A stretch of DNA of 64,000 nucleotides, from positions 192,159,619-192,223,618 of the forward strand of contig NC_081410.1 of NCBI RefSeq assembly GCF_030272615.1, in the 5' to 3' direction. Shown piece after piece: positions 54,118 to 64,000 of the stretch. Origin of the DNA: Cryptomeria japonica. Taxonomy: Eukaryota > Streptophyta > Pinopsida > Cupressales > Cupressaceae. The translations under genes were made by a program, and so were the position numbers. Under the pieces are notes generated by a model. That model saw nothing but the letters and a program-made list of their open reading frames with translations, was not told the DNA's origin and did not search any database. Positions within the stretch are counted from its first letter, which is position 1. Each line of letters opens with the position of its first letter.

Positions 54118-55105
54118 TTGAGGAAGATTCTGACACAGGTACAGATAGAGAACTTAACGAAACAATTGGAAGGAGCTCTAGTAAATTATGATGCAGAAAA
54201 AGTGAAGAACATCAGATTGGAGGAAGAACTTAAAACTACTCAAGAATTCATTTTGGCACTTCAAAATAACCTAGTTATTGAAAAGAACAAAAGAAAATAA
54301 ATTCATATGCAGATGCAGAATGAGGATGATGAAAAAGAAACTCTTAGAGAACTTGCAAACAAGTTGAGACAAGAAAACAATAGTGTGAAGAATGAAATGC
54401 AAGATATGACTATGAGGTTTTGTAAAGGCATTAAAGACAGAAAGAAAAATGAAGATGACTTGACTTAGGAGACTCAATGATGTTGGAAATGAAAATCTGA
54501 GACTTGGTCATGAAAATGATATGTTGAAGATAGATCTGAATCACATGCAACATGATAAAACTGAGCTTATGAGACAAAAGGAAATTCTAGAAAATGAGTT
54601 AGCTATTGCAAATCAACACAAAGAGAAATTCAAGAAAAGTTCAGAGGAACTTGATAACATGTTGAAAAGTCACAAACCTAATGGAGATACAAATGGACTT
54701 GGATTTGAAGTTGGAGAAAGTTCCGGTACTGCAAACAATCTAGATCAAAACAACCTGGTAAGACAACCTAATGCTTATAAATTTAATGGTAAATGTTTGA
54801 ATTACAACAAATATGGTCATAGAGAAAATCAATGTAGATTTGGAAACAATCAGAATATTAATGCATCCACCGATCAATGTTCCAAATGCAACAAAGTTGG
54901 TCATAATTCAGAAAATTGTAGAATGAATGTGAAATGTTATGTTTGTGGAAGATATGGACGCTTATCTAATCAATGCAAAACACAAACTAACATAGGATAT
55001 GGAAAGGCTATTCAGAGGAATAACGTGACTTGTTATTCTTGTAACAAAATTAGACATATTGCAAAATTTTGTAGAAGCAAGACTTCACCGGCAAATAATA
55101 AATGA
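54118..55105 (+). pseudogene. Element B ORF1: SIRE-type gag C-terminal half
   Basis: A coiled coil from 54130 to about 54640 (for example LRLGHENDMLKIDLNHMQ) is broken by TAA at 54298 and a one-base frame change near 54476. Next comes ELDNMLKSHKPNGDTNGLGF (54649-54710), the conserved segment before the knuckles. Four CCHC-like knuckles lie at 54793-55075: CLNYNKYGHRENQC (second C is Y), CSKCNKVGHNSENC (intact), CYVCGRYGRLSNQC (H is R) and CYSCNKIRHIAKFC (intact). It ends at TGA 55105. The capsid domain of standard copia gag is absent. Predicted role: RNA binding and assembly with a helper gag. Confidence 0.8.
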
Positions 55106-55561
55106 TCCAGTTTGAAAGGCAAAGAAAAGTTAAATGAGGTAAAGCAAGAATTTTTCAAACAATGGGTTAGGAAGAGAGATTAGAATGTTGATGAGACTAT
55201 CTCTATACTGGTAGAATAGAGCAACCCTCCACTAGCAGGAGAATTTCATCCAACTAAGAAGTAACCCTTTGGGGGCATTGCGGAAAATTGAATATCATGC
55301 AGATCACCCTCGGTCGATGGTGAGAAGATAGATTTCTTCTTTAACTAGCAGATGTGTTAATTTTTCACTTAACCGATGAGCATTTAGTGCGGTTGGTAAG
55401 AGAAAATTCTTTATAAATCATCAGATTTCCCTTATTTTTGATTCACCAAGAATTCAAATTAGCAGAGAGTGCAAAAAAGAGCAAAGGCATTCAAGGCGAA
55501 GGTGTGGAGTGATTTCTTTCAAGCATTCAAAAAAATTTAAGGCAGCTAAAGGTATTTTTCA

Positions 55562-58500
55562 ATGGCTTCTTCTTCTTCTCCCAAGTTTATTGTGAACCCT
55601 ACTATTGTGGAAAATGTAAAATGCCCTAGGCCCATGTTTAAAATAATTCCCAAAGTAGCTAAGGAAGATGATTCCATAGGAGCATTTTCAAAAATTCCTA
55701 AAGGTGTAGCTTATGCTGAAGACCGTAGGATGTATATACATTGTAATATAGAAGAACTAGGTTCTGAAGAGTTGATGAAAATGTATACCAATGTAATTTA
55801 TGATGAAAATGGTGCTATCAAACCCGGACACAAGATTATAGAAACTCTAGGTTTTGTGGAAATATTGAACATTCCCCAATTTCTGGAAGAAGTAGTAAGA
55901 ATAGTTTTAAGCAGAGCACATGGAGAATTTATATGGTTGGATTCTATCTGCAAAATAACCCAACAAGCAATTAGGGTAGTGACTAGTTTACCCACAACCG
56001 ACAGCAGACCTGACAAATCAAAGAAAGATTCTAACAACAAAGTGATGACCCTAACTGGAGCAACATCTTATAGTAGATCATTAAGAGTGAATGACATCAA
56101 AGACATCAATGTGAGATTCATAAGTATGGTGTTAGGTTACAAGACTAAACATGCAAACAAGCTTAATCCAGTTTCTAGTCTTTGCATTAACAGTGCTTAT
56201 GAGATGGTTAACAACAATGCAATGATAGATGTGTGTGAATGGCTGAAAGATGAACTCATTGATAATTTGAAAAAGATTAAAGGAGATAAGAAAGGGACAT
56301 TTCGTTTTGGAAATATTTTGGTATTCCTAAAGTTGTATTTCACTAAGGAAATCCCTAATACAGGACCTAAAGACTTTGGATATGACATACCGGTAGGAAA
56401 ACAATTACAGGAATCTTTTATTAGCATGGGAACTAAAAAGGACAACAACATAACTAAATACTTTAAAGCTTTTCAAGCAAAAATGAAAACTAGGGAAAGA
56501 CTACCTCAGAGTGTAGTGGACAAATATGACAAAGAAATTTGTTTTGTCATCAAGAAGGATGAAACATGGATGGAATTTGTACTCCCTAGGACTATATGGG
56601 TAACTAAAATGGGATATGAGGTAGATCTTAATATTATTGAGACTTATGCAAAAGCTTTGTTAGATGCACCAAGAGAACCAACAGAATAAGTTTTTGGTAA
56701 TGTTGAAACTATTGAAAGTGATGTGAAAACATTGAAGCAAAGGAAGAAAAGAGAAAAATATATTAGGGATGCATCAAAGAAGGTACAGGAAATCAAAGAA
56801 AATGTAATGAACATTAGTGGGATATCGGGTAGTGAGCTAGAAGGACTACAACCAGAGGCACTAATTTCATCAGTTGGCACATGTTTTGATAGTGAGAAAC
56901 TAGAAGAATTCAAGAGAGTTGAGAGGAAGAGAAAACCTTCACCAATACCCTCTCCTTTGCCCAAGAGAACAAGAAATTTAAGGAAGAAACAATAGGCAGT
57001 AAGGGGACCGCCAAAGAAATTAACACCAAAGAATAAACAACAACTTGTCACCCCTTCTTTAAATGATTTATTGAGTGAAATAATTGTTGATGGAAATTTG
57101 GCCAATGTACACCAACTGTATAACACATTCAATGATTCAGACAAGGAAAGCATTGAGAACAATATAATTTTACATCTGGATATATACAAAAAGGTTTTAA
57201 TTGAAGTAGTGGATGACTTACCCAATGATTTGTATAGGAGATTGGAGGCAAAAAGGATTGTAGTGATGGAACTAGATAAGAAACTAAAAGTTGAAAAACT
57301 TATAGCTATACATCTGGTAAACTCAAAAGAGGAAATTGATGAACTAATCTCATAGCCTAACTGATCTATTTTTGTAAGTGGTCACTAGCAAGTAAGTTTA
57401 ATGGTAGGTAGAGTAAAAGAGATTGTAGATGAAATTGTTGATAACTAGGATATATTCTTTGTGGAAAAGGAAAAAAAAAAGGAAATGAACTGGCCAAAGA
57501 AAAAATTCAAAGTGTATCAGAAGGATAAGGACAAAGGGAAAGGTAAAGTTGGTGGTATTCCAAACATCAAGATCATTGACAATTTAGTGCCACCTTTGGA
57601 TATTGCATCGATACATACTGATTATCCATCGGTTATTGACACTGAAGGTGTCACACATGATGGCACTAATACTGAATCTGAGATACTATTCACCATGAAT
57701 GTGGACACTCAGAAAGTGAATATTTTTGTGGACAAGGACAATGCAGAGGTTAAGGATGACAATGTTGAGAAACTGGTAGAGACTGTTGAGGTTGAGATCC
57801 CAATTGAAATAGAGCAATCATTAGAAATAGAGAAACCTACTGAAGGAATAGATGCTAGCACAAGGCCACTAGAGACTGAGATACCGATAGTTGAGCATAT
57901 AGAGAAACCTACTGAGGCAGAGGTACATACTATGGCAGAGAAATCGACAGACATTGTGACATCAAGGAAGTCTGAGAAACCCTTGCTAGTTGAGATGCAA
58001 ACACAAACTGATCCACCAGAGGTAAACACAAGCAAGATGGCTACAACTATTAGGAGCACAGAGGTAATTAAGGCAATTGGTCAGACATCCAGCACATCAT
58101 CAAGTGAATTCAGACCTATTAATGTAACAAAGGAACTTTTGGATTCAATTAAAAAAGATAACAGATTGCAATGCTTTGGCCTACAAATCAATTGATGACA
58201 CTATACCAATTCTTAAATTGATTGCACTGAAATGTAACATAGATCATGTTAAGGATTCTTGAGGTAAACTGGACACATTGTCCAAATTCATTGCTAACGG
58301 TGTCATAATGGTTGATAAAGTAAATGAGGATACAATAAAGGACAAAGATTAAAAGGAGAAGAAAAAATTCTTTGATGACACCATAAATAAGTGCATTGAA
58401 CACTTGAACACATTATTACCGTCACTGAACTCTACAATTTGGAATATAAAGAGTTGTATAGAGAAACATGCAAACCACACATTCTGATAGAGGATATGGA

Positions 58501-58900
58501 CAAGGAAATTAGTAAAATGCAGAAAGAAATTGAAGACATAGCTGATAACATAATTGGCTCATCCAGCTAAATATCAGTTGTTGAGAAAGAAATGACAGGC
58601 TTTGAAGAAAAACTAGAGAAACTTGAGAAAGAAAAGGCAAGGATAAGGTCTCAAATCAAAGAACTGAAAAATAAACTTGGTCCAGAATTGGACAATCTTA
58701 TATCTTAGAGAATAAAAATATCCAAGGCATTACTTCAAGGAGAACAATCACCAGAAGAGCACATGCATCATCTCACTAGCATGATCCAACAGACTGAGGC
58801 AACCTTGAAAGATACCAAAAGGTTTATGCAAATTCTTAATTTGGTTTTAGCAGATTTCTTTTAGATTGTAACCAACCAGTTACAAACTTTGAGGTGAAAT
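55562..58900 (+). pseudogene. Element B ORF2: long protein of unknown function
   Basis: ATG at 55562 (MASSSSPKFIVNPTIV). The first 375 codons are open to TAA at 56687. The same frame continues to 58193 with about seven stops. After a one-base change near 58180 it can be followed to about 58900. Domains: N-terminal region with RMYIHCNIEELGS (55729-55767), GEFIWLDSICKITQQAIRVV (55923-55980), LRVNDIKDIN and a VIKKDETWMEFVLPRTIWV block (56545-56604); a Lys/Arg linker with KRKPSPIPSPLPKRTR (56930-56975); the central DGNLANV...YRRLEAKRI domain (57085-57350); a long Glu/Thr/Pro-rich region (57600-58060); and a C-terminal coiled coil (58490-58720, IRSQIKELKNKLGPELDNLI). No membrane span is obvious. 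Block order matches A and C. Confidence 0.8.
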
Positions 58901-58920
58901 TTTTGCACTCATTTGACAAT

Positions 58921-59098
58921 TTTTGACAACCTTTGTCATTGATGTCAAAGGGGGAGTAGTGGAGAGAAAAATGATTATTCAGAGGAGATCATTTTCTTAG
59001 GGGGAGCACATCTTTTTGGAAACTTTTTTGGACTTCATTTTTTGGAACAGTTTTGGATTTTTCTCATGAGTCTTGCCATCAATGCCAAAGGGGGAGAT
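58921..59098 (+). promoter_or_regulatory. Two polypurine tracts of element B
   Basis: GTCATTGATGTCAAAGGGGG (58937-58956) and, 130 bp later, ATCAATGCCAAAGGGGGAGA ending at 59098 against the 3' LTR. A third G-rich run, TTAGGGGGAG, lies at about 58997-59006. Confidence 0.78.
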
Positions 59099-59885
59099 TG
59101 TTGGCATTCTACACTCTTATGCAAATAGTTGATGTTGTCATTGATGGAAACCAACTGGCAATCAACTCAAATCCTATCAACCCACTGACAGTTACCAACA
59201 CCAACAATAGACTTCTACATTCACCGATAGACACTTCACTGGCAGCGACAATAATGGATACCGACACTCAAGCTGACATGGAATAAACTATTTTAGATTA
59301 TAATTATCTTTTGTAAAATATGACATGGCATATTGTAAAAGACTCATATATATCTATGAGATCTTATAGGTCATTTAGTATGTATGTATGAGAACAAAGG
59401 TTTTGGTATAAGGTGATATAGTTGACAGCAAAGGTTTTGGTAATGCATTGAGCTTATATCGATACTAAACCTGGCATAGTTGACGTCGATCTTAAGAAGT
59501 ATATTATATTGGATTTTGATAATTAATTTTGTAATTCAGTGAAACTTTTGTTTTGTGATTGAGCAGTGAGCTCTATGCTGCTAGCCTTCCTACATGTGCA
59601 GGCCCCTCATTGTAAGTAATATTTATTCATTAGCGAGAGAGTGAATATTGTGGGTCACATATCCCACCGAGGTTTTTCCCACAATGAGTTTCCTCGTTAA
59701 ATATCTTGTGTTATGGTGTGGTTTCTATGTTGTCTCTATTATTCCTATTTACTGTATTAATTCTTATTTACCGATATACTATTTTGGGATGCAAAGTTCT
59801 TAAAAAGGTTAAATCTTCTGCTAACCGATTAGACACTGATTTACCCCCCCTCTCAGTGTCTTTGGGACTGTCATTAATTCTAATA
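59099..59885 (+). repeat. 3' LTR of element B
   Basis: 787 bp, same ends as the 5' LTR. The terminal stem is AGACACTGA (59831-59839) / TCAGTGTCT (59853-59861). Confidence 0.93.
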
Positions 59886-60167
59886 GTGAAAAGGAGAAGG
59901 AAGCTAAGAATGCAAAGGCCAAGGTTGTTGAGGTTGATAAAGGTAAAGGAGTATCTAACCCAACAATTGTCACTCCTCCGGTTACAAGGACCCCGCCTTA
60001 GATCCCAATCAATCTTGAGGGTTTGTTAAATCTTGGAAAGATGTCTCCTACAAAGAATCTTATGCTTGCAGCTGCTATGCAATCCTAGGCTAGTCATGAT
60101 TTGGTGAATTTAGAATTAGAGGATAAGAAGCTAATTTTGATGTCAATTGATGTATTGAAGAAGGTGG
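59886..60167 (+). pseudogene. Element C ORF2, continuation after element B
   Basis: It begins with the duplicated GTGAA, then reads in frame with 53285: EKEKEAKNAKAKVVEVDKGK, followed by MSPTKNLMLAAAMQS and LILMSIDVLKKV. The latter aligns with the ORF2 of element A at about 10627-10755 (MSLVENILVATAL...FEVLHQLV). Stops at about 60000 and 60088. Cut by element D at 60168. Confidence 0.82.
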
Positions 60168-60244
60168 TGTTAATTCTATGAGGATCTAGTTAATATTGAT
60201 TCACCCCCTCTCTCAGTATTAACTGGATCCTCATAAAATTAAAT
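60168..60244 (+). repeat. Foldback replacing the 5' LTR of element D
   Basis: Left arm TTAATTCTATGAGGATCTAG... (60170-60199) is an inverted copy, with about four mismatches in 30, of the right arm ...CTGGATCCTCATAAAATTAA (60214-60243), around TTCACCCCCTCTCTC. The right arm is the normal LTR end of this family. Confidence 0.8.
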
Positions 60245-61060
60245 ATTGGTATCAGAGATTTGGTCCTCTATGTGCAGAAAGATTAACCGCTGGAGGAAAA
60301 GATTTTGAGGAATTCAAGATGATGAAAAAAAGGGGTCCCAAGTTCAACAAGGATAACTACAAGATCTGGAAAGACAAAATGAAGATCTACATAAAAGGTC
60401 TTGTTGCACAATATTGGAAGCAAGTTTAAACAAAATATGTTGCTCCTACTACTTTTCCCTTGACGCCGGATGAACTCAAAGAGCATCAAGAGAACATGCA
60501 AGAAGGAGAGAATATTACACAGTATGGTCAGAGAATCAAAGAAATTGTTGGTGGCATAAAAGGTGCTGGTGGTAAAATAGATGAGATGCAGTGGTAAGAA
60601 AAATGCTAAGAACTCTTCTACCTCAGTATGCTATAAGAGTAGCTGCAATCCAAGAACTTAGATTTATTTCAAAGGATAAAGTAACTATTGACTCTTTAAT
60701 CAATAAGCTAACTTCTTTTGAGCTTAATAGTTTTGACAATAGCGCTAGTAAATCTACCAAATCTTCCTTTAAAGCTTTTGTTACCAGTTCCTCTGCTAGA
60801 AAAGGAAAACATGTATGTCAGAGTCATGAGTGTAGGACAAGTCATAGAAGTAACTGGGGAAATGAAGACAATGAAGATCACGTGATGGAACTTGAGGCAC
60901 TGTTGGCAAAGAGATTTCCAAGAGGCACTGATAAGTATAAAGGAAACCTACCTTTTAAGTGTTTTTCTTGTAGCAGAATTGGTCATATTGTTGCTAACTA
61001 TCTGAATGTTGACAAGAAAGAGAAATTTAGAAAGCATAAAGGAAAAGGGAAAAAGCAATG
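60245..61060 (+). pseudogene. Element D PBS, gag and degenerate knuckle
   Basis: The PBS ATTGGTATCAGAG is at 60245-60257. Gag starts at about 60319 (MMKKRGPKFNKDNYKIWKDK), hits TAA at 60427, and jumps at about 60495 from LKEHQENMQ to EGENITQYGQRIKEIVGG. The middle of the capsid region is missing compared with E and I, so an internal deletion is likely. The rest (LRTLLPQYAIRVAAIQELRF, 60604-60663) is in another frame after a TAA at about 60597. The knuckle reads CFSCSRIGHIVANY (about 60960-61000), with the last cysteine lost. A Lys-rich linker follows. Confidence 0.8.
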
Positions 61061-62520
61061 TTATGTTGCATTGGATGAAGGTGCGACCGATGAAGAATAT
61101 GAAGATAATGAAGATAATGAAGAGATAGTGTTTGTAGCCATGAAGGAGGAACCATTAGATGAAAAGGCCCTGGTATCTCATATGAAGAATAGTGATGAAT
61201 GGATTATAGATAGTGGCTGCTCACACCACATGACCAGAGATAAAAGTAAGTTCATTACCCTTGATGAATTTGATGGAGGTGTTGTTAGATTTGGAAATAA
61301 CTCTCCCTGGATGGTGAAAGGTAAAGGTTCTATTTCTTCAAATGGGAAGAGTAATGTTGATGATATATCTTAGGTTGATGGTCTAAAGTATAATCTTTTA
61401 AGTGTTGGTCAACTCAATGATAAAGGTTATTTTCTTGAGTTTAAAAGTGGAGTCTGTAGAATTCATCGAGGTAATGGTGAACTAATTACTACCGAGAAGC
61501 AAACCAGAGGTAACCTATTCCATTTGAATAGTAATATTAATAATTGTCTAGTTGCAAGAATGGAAGACAATTGGTTGTGGCATAAGAGATGTTGTCAATT
61601 TAATTTTGATAATTTGGTTAAAGTAAGTATGTCAAGTGTTGTAAGAGGATTGCCACAAATTGTTAAACCAGATAATGTGATATGCAAAGATTGTCAAATC
61701 GATAAGATGACCTCTTTTTCTTTCAAGAGCAAGAATTGTACTTCTAAGAATATTTTATATTTGGTACAAACTAATCTCTGTGGCCCTATGAGAACAAAGA
61801 GTTATTATGGTGATAGGTATTTCATGTTGTTCACTGACGACTATTCTAAAATGATGTGGATGACATTTTTGAAGGAGAAATCAAAAACATTTAGTAAATT
61901 TAAATCATTCAAAGCCATAGTTGAAAATGAAATTGGTAAGAACTTGTAATGTTTAAGATTAGACTGGGGAGGTAAATTCACATCTAATGAATTTGTTAAG
62001 TATTGTGATGTACAAGGTATCAAGAGACTGATGTCAGCTCCAAGGACACCACAACAGAATGACATAGCAGAGAGGATGAACAGAACAATAATTGATGCTG
62101 CTAGAACCATGTTATTATAGGGTGATGTATCTAAAATGTCTTGGAGGGAAGCGGGTAGTACTATTGTATATACTTTAAACTAGGTACTATTAAAAAGAGG
62201 TAACAATAAGACACCCTATGGTATGGAAAAACTCCTTGTGTAAGTTATTTCAAAAAATTTGGAAGTCAATGTTTTATTAAGAAAGTCAATTACACTAAGA
62301 AATTTGATGCAAAATCTGACGAGGGAATCTTTCTTGGTTACTCTTCTAAGAGTAAAGCATATAAATATTAAAATAAGAGAACTAAGAAAATTATTGAAAG
62401 TGCTAATGTAAAAGTTGATGATCTTTCTAATAAGTCTAAAGGTACAAGTAGATCAGAATATGAAAAAGATGATAATGATGAAAAACTTGTGATTATTGAA
62501 CTGGAGGCACAAAATAATTA
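61061..62520 (+). pseudogene. Element D protease and integrase
   Basis: The protease has WIIDSGCSHHMTRDKSKF (61200-61253) with an intact DSG and HH, then TAG at 61371. The pre-integrase is NWLWHKRCCQFNFDNL (61569-61616) with CKDCQIDKM. In the integrase core the first catalytic aspartate is N (LVQTNLCGP, about 61760), the second is kept (LRLDWGGKF, about 61950) and E is kept (QQNDIAERMN, about 62050-62080). A TAA at 61947 and TAGs near 62118 and 62180 break it. The tail has KFGSQCFIKKVNYTKKFD and FLGYSSKSKAYKY in a shifted frame (62250-62370). Confidence 0.83.
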
Positions 62521-62524
62521 AGAA

Positions 62525-63353
62525 TTGGCTAGTGCAGAATTAGGTGCTCAAGCGGTAAGTGATGATAGTGAGGAAGAGAATGAAGAACCTGATGCAGAAG
62601 ATACAGAACCGACACATGTAATACCTAGATATGTCAGGTTGAAACACTCTCAAAAGAAGATAATTGGTGATAAGAATGCAGGTGTGCAAACTAGGAGAAA
62701 GATCCAAGAGAACTCTTTCTTGATATCTACAATTGAACCCAAGGTAGTAAAGGAAGCACTAAAAGATGATGATTTGGTCAATGCAATGAATGAAGAATTA
62801 GATCAAATTGAGAAGAATCAGACATGGTCACTTGTTCCTAGACTGGAGAATAAGAATGTAATTGGAACAAAATGGGTCTTTAGGAATAAGTTGGATGAAG
62901 AAGGAAAAATTGTAAGAAATAAGGAAAGGTTAGTTTCCAAAGGGTATGCACATGAAGAAGGCGAGGATTATGGTGAGACACTTGCACTAGTTGCTAGACT
63001 AGGTGTAAGGATGTTTCTATCATTTGCTGCATATAAAGGTTTCAAAGTCTACCAAATGGATGTCAAGTCATCCTTTTTGAATGGAATTCTAGAAGAAGAG
63101 GTATACATTGAACAACCAAATGGATTCTCATTGACAGATGATAAAGATATGGTGTGTAAATTGCATAAAGTTTTGTATGGTCTTAAGTAGGCGCCGAGAG
63201 CATGGTATGAGAGATTACATGCACATTTGATCAAGATTGGATTCCAATGTATCAGTGAGGATAACAACATTTATTTGAAAATTGATGGAGACAAGATGCT
63301 AATAGAAGAAGTGTTTTTAGATGACATGATATTTGGAGGAAATGATGATATTG
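62525..63353 (+). pseudogene. Element D reverse transcriptase (cut by element K)
   Basis: Blocks: NKNVIGTKWVFRNKLDEEGK (62849-62908), YGETLALVARLGVRMFL (62970-63020), [20 protein letters not shown] (63050-63110), LYGLK-APRAWYERL (63173-63220; the Q is TAG) and FLDDMIFGG (63316-63342), where YVDD has become FLDD. The frame runs into element K at 63354. Confidence 0.87.
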
Positions 63354-64000
63354 TTGGACATAATGGATCACTGAGAGGAGGGTGAATCAATGATATAAAC
63401 TCTTTTTCAAATCTAAGAAATACTAGTACAATATAAAACTAACAAAAGGGAAGACTTTTTAATTAAACAATGCAAACTAAGTGTGTAGCAACAATAGCAA
63501 TTGAATCAATATGACACACACACAAAAAGCATCGCATAACACCAGATCTAAGAGGAAAACCCAATGTGGGAAAAACCTTAGTGAGAATAGCTGCTAGAGA
63601 TCTTCTGCTCCAATCCAGCCTCACAATGAAAATATCTTATTATAAATTTTAGGGCACCAACCCAAGGAGCACCAACCCCTACACAATTTATAGGCTATAA
63701 CCTAAAGGAGATACAAGCCCTGTAGTGAGCACCTACTCAGTGAAAAAACTATGAAAAGTTCAGATACACAAATGAGGTCCCTGCTGCAAATGAAGTTTTG
63801 CAACCCTTCAAATCTTAGCACTACCAGTTTCTATCTTACCGGTTTGTGTTAACTCAACACACACTACAACTTTGCCTTTTTCCTGGTTCTAACTATGCTA
63901 AATCTTCTCTCCCTCTATTCTATTGAATTTGACTCACACTTGATCACTCTCTATTAGATGTTGCATCTTCCGATTTGTCACCTTTTTCTATGCTTACTCT
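63354..64000 (-). mobile_element. Element K: minus-strand copia LTR, 3' end of an element continuing beyond the window
   Basis: Plus TGTTGGACATAATGG at 63351-63354 onward is the end of a minus-strand LTR. It has the terminal CTCTCAGTGATCC arm (63367-63374 region), the CACCCTCC loop and, further right, AGGTTTTTCCCACATTGGG (about 63562-63580). No PBS stands to its left, only the RT of D, so this is the left (3') LTR of an element whose body lies right of base 64000, or a solo LTR. Confidence 0.68.

Larger units (their letters stand above)
53286..59885 (+). mobile_element. Element B: complete non-autonomous copia-type element with ORF1 and ORF2
   Basis: 6600 bp, LTRs 53286-54073 and 59099-59885, perfect 5-bp duplication GTGAA, a PBS-like GGGTATTAGAGCC right after the left LTR, and AAAGGGGGAGAT right before the right LTR. 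The two LTRs differ at roughly a tenth of positions by eye. The interior holds ORF1 and ORF2 and no pol domain. It is the best preserved of the three related elements: ORF2 stays in one frame for about 2.6 kb, broken only by stops. Confidence 0.93.
48417..60167 (+). mobile_element. Element C: non-autonomous copia-type element, split by element B, 3' part missing
   Basis: The left LTR is about 48417-49304, the PBS at 49305, then ORF1 and ORF2 of the A/B/C type. The interior is split at 53285 by element B and resumes at 59886, then is cut by element D at 60168. Joining across B reads through in one frame, proving that 53285 and 59891 were neighbours. A right LTR is not in the window. The LTR start is approximate because it has decayed. 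Confidence 0.8.
60168..63353 (+). mobile_element. Element D: Ty1/copia element with a reduced 5' LTR, inserted in C
   Basis: PBS at 60245 (ATTGGTATCAGAG), then gag, knuckle, protease, integrase and RT in copia order, all with stops. Only about 77 bp stand where the 5' LTR should be; the family LTR seen as a solo copy at 45458-47008 is about 1.55 kb. The 3' half is cut by element K at 63354. The style of its protein blocks is close to I and E. Confidence 0.86.

Noticed and set aside
56644-57225. 193-codon minus-strand ORF opposite element B ORF2
   Set aside because: Antisense shadow of the Lys/Glu-rich linker of ORF2; Ser/Leu-rich with no family signature.

Overview
This window is plant nuclear DNA made almost entirely of transposable elements. 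No intact host gene, tRNA, rRNA or CRISPR array was recognised. It is AT-rich and holds nested Ty1/copia and Ty3/gypsy LTR retrotransposons, LINE fragments and a solo LTR. Copia primer-binding sites match plant initiator tRNA-Met, and the gag, protease, integrase and RT motifs are plant-type. A large, repeat-rich plant genome fits best. A gymnosperm (conifer) is my guess from the style of the families and the density of old nested insertions, but the sequence does not prove it.

Layout. 1-4809: copia element I (minus, cut by the window edge). 4810-5561 and 12650-12990: a broken acidic ORF and a LINE-like tail, separated by element A. 5562-12649: element A (plus), LTR-bounded and without pol. 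12991-18303: AT-rich DNA with an old LTR remnant (14226-14742) and a 900-bp polypurine tract (16030-16930). 18304-23091: copia element H (plus). 23092-36056: old gypsy element F (plus), whose leader is split by a 5'-truncated LINE (about 24196-33134), which is itself split by copia element E (minus, 25989-32976). 36057-48416: an unknown multi-exon coding unit, split by gypsy element G (minus, 36639-44480, TSD AGTGC) and by a solo LTR (45458-47008, TSD TAAAT). 48417-60167: element C (plus), split by element B (plus, 53286-59885, TSD GTGAA). 60168-63353: copia element D (plus), inserted in C and cut by a further minus-strand LTR element K from 63354.

The most interesting system is the trio A, B and C. 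These three diverged families share one architecture: an ORF1 resembling the back half of a SIRE-type gag (coiled coil plus up to four CCHC knuckles, no capsid domain), then a separate long ORF2 of unknown function starting MAS, with a shared N-terminal domain, a shared central domain and a C-terminal coiled coil. No protease, integrase, RT or RNase H was seen. Their LTRs, PBS and polypurine tracts match those of the autonomous copia elements I, E and D, so mobilisation in trans by a SIRE-like copia element is a reasonable inference.

A second non-autonomous system is gypsy element G. It is young (LTRs nearly identical) and has one intact 1144-codon gag/protease-like ORF, no RT or integrase, and a set of GC-rich GGACC...GGTCC hairpins in its LTRs and leader. 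Nearly all copia LTRs here end in a hairpin whose arms differ in sequence between families but stay complementary, just before the primer-binding site.
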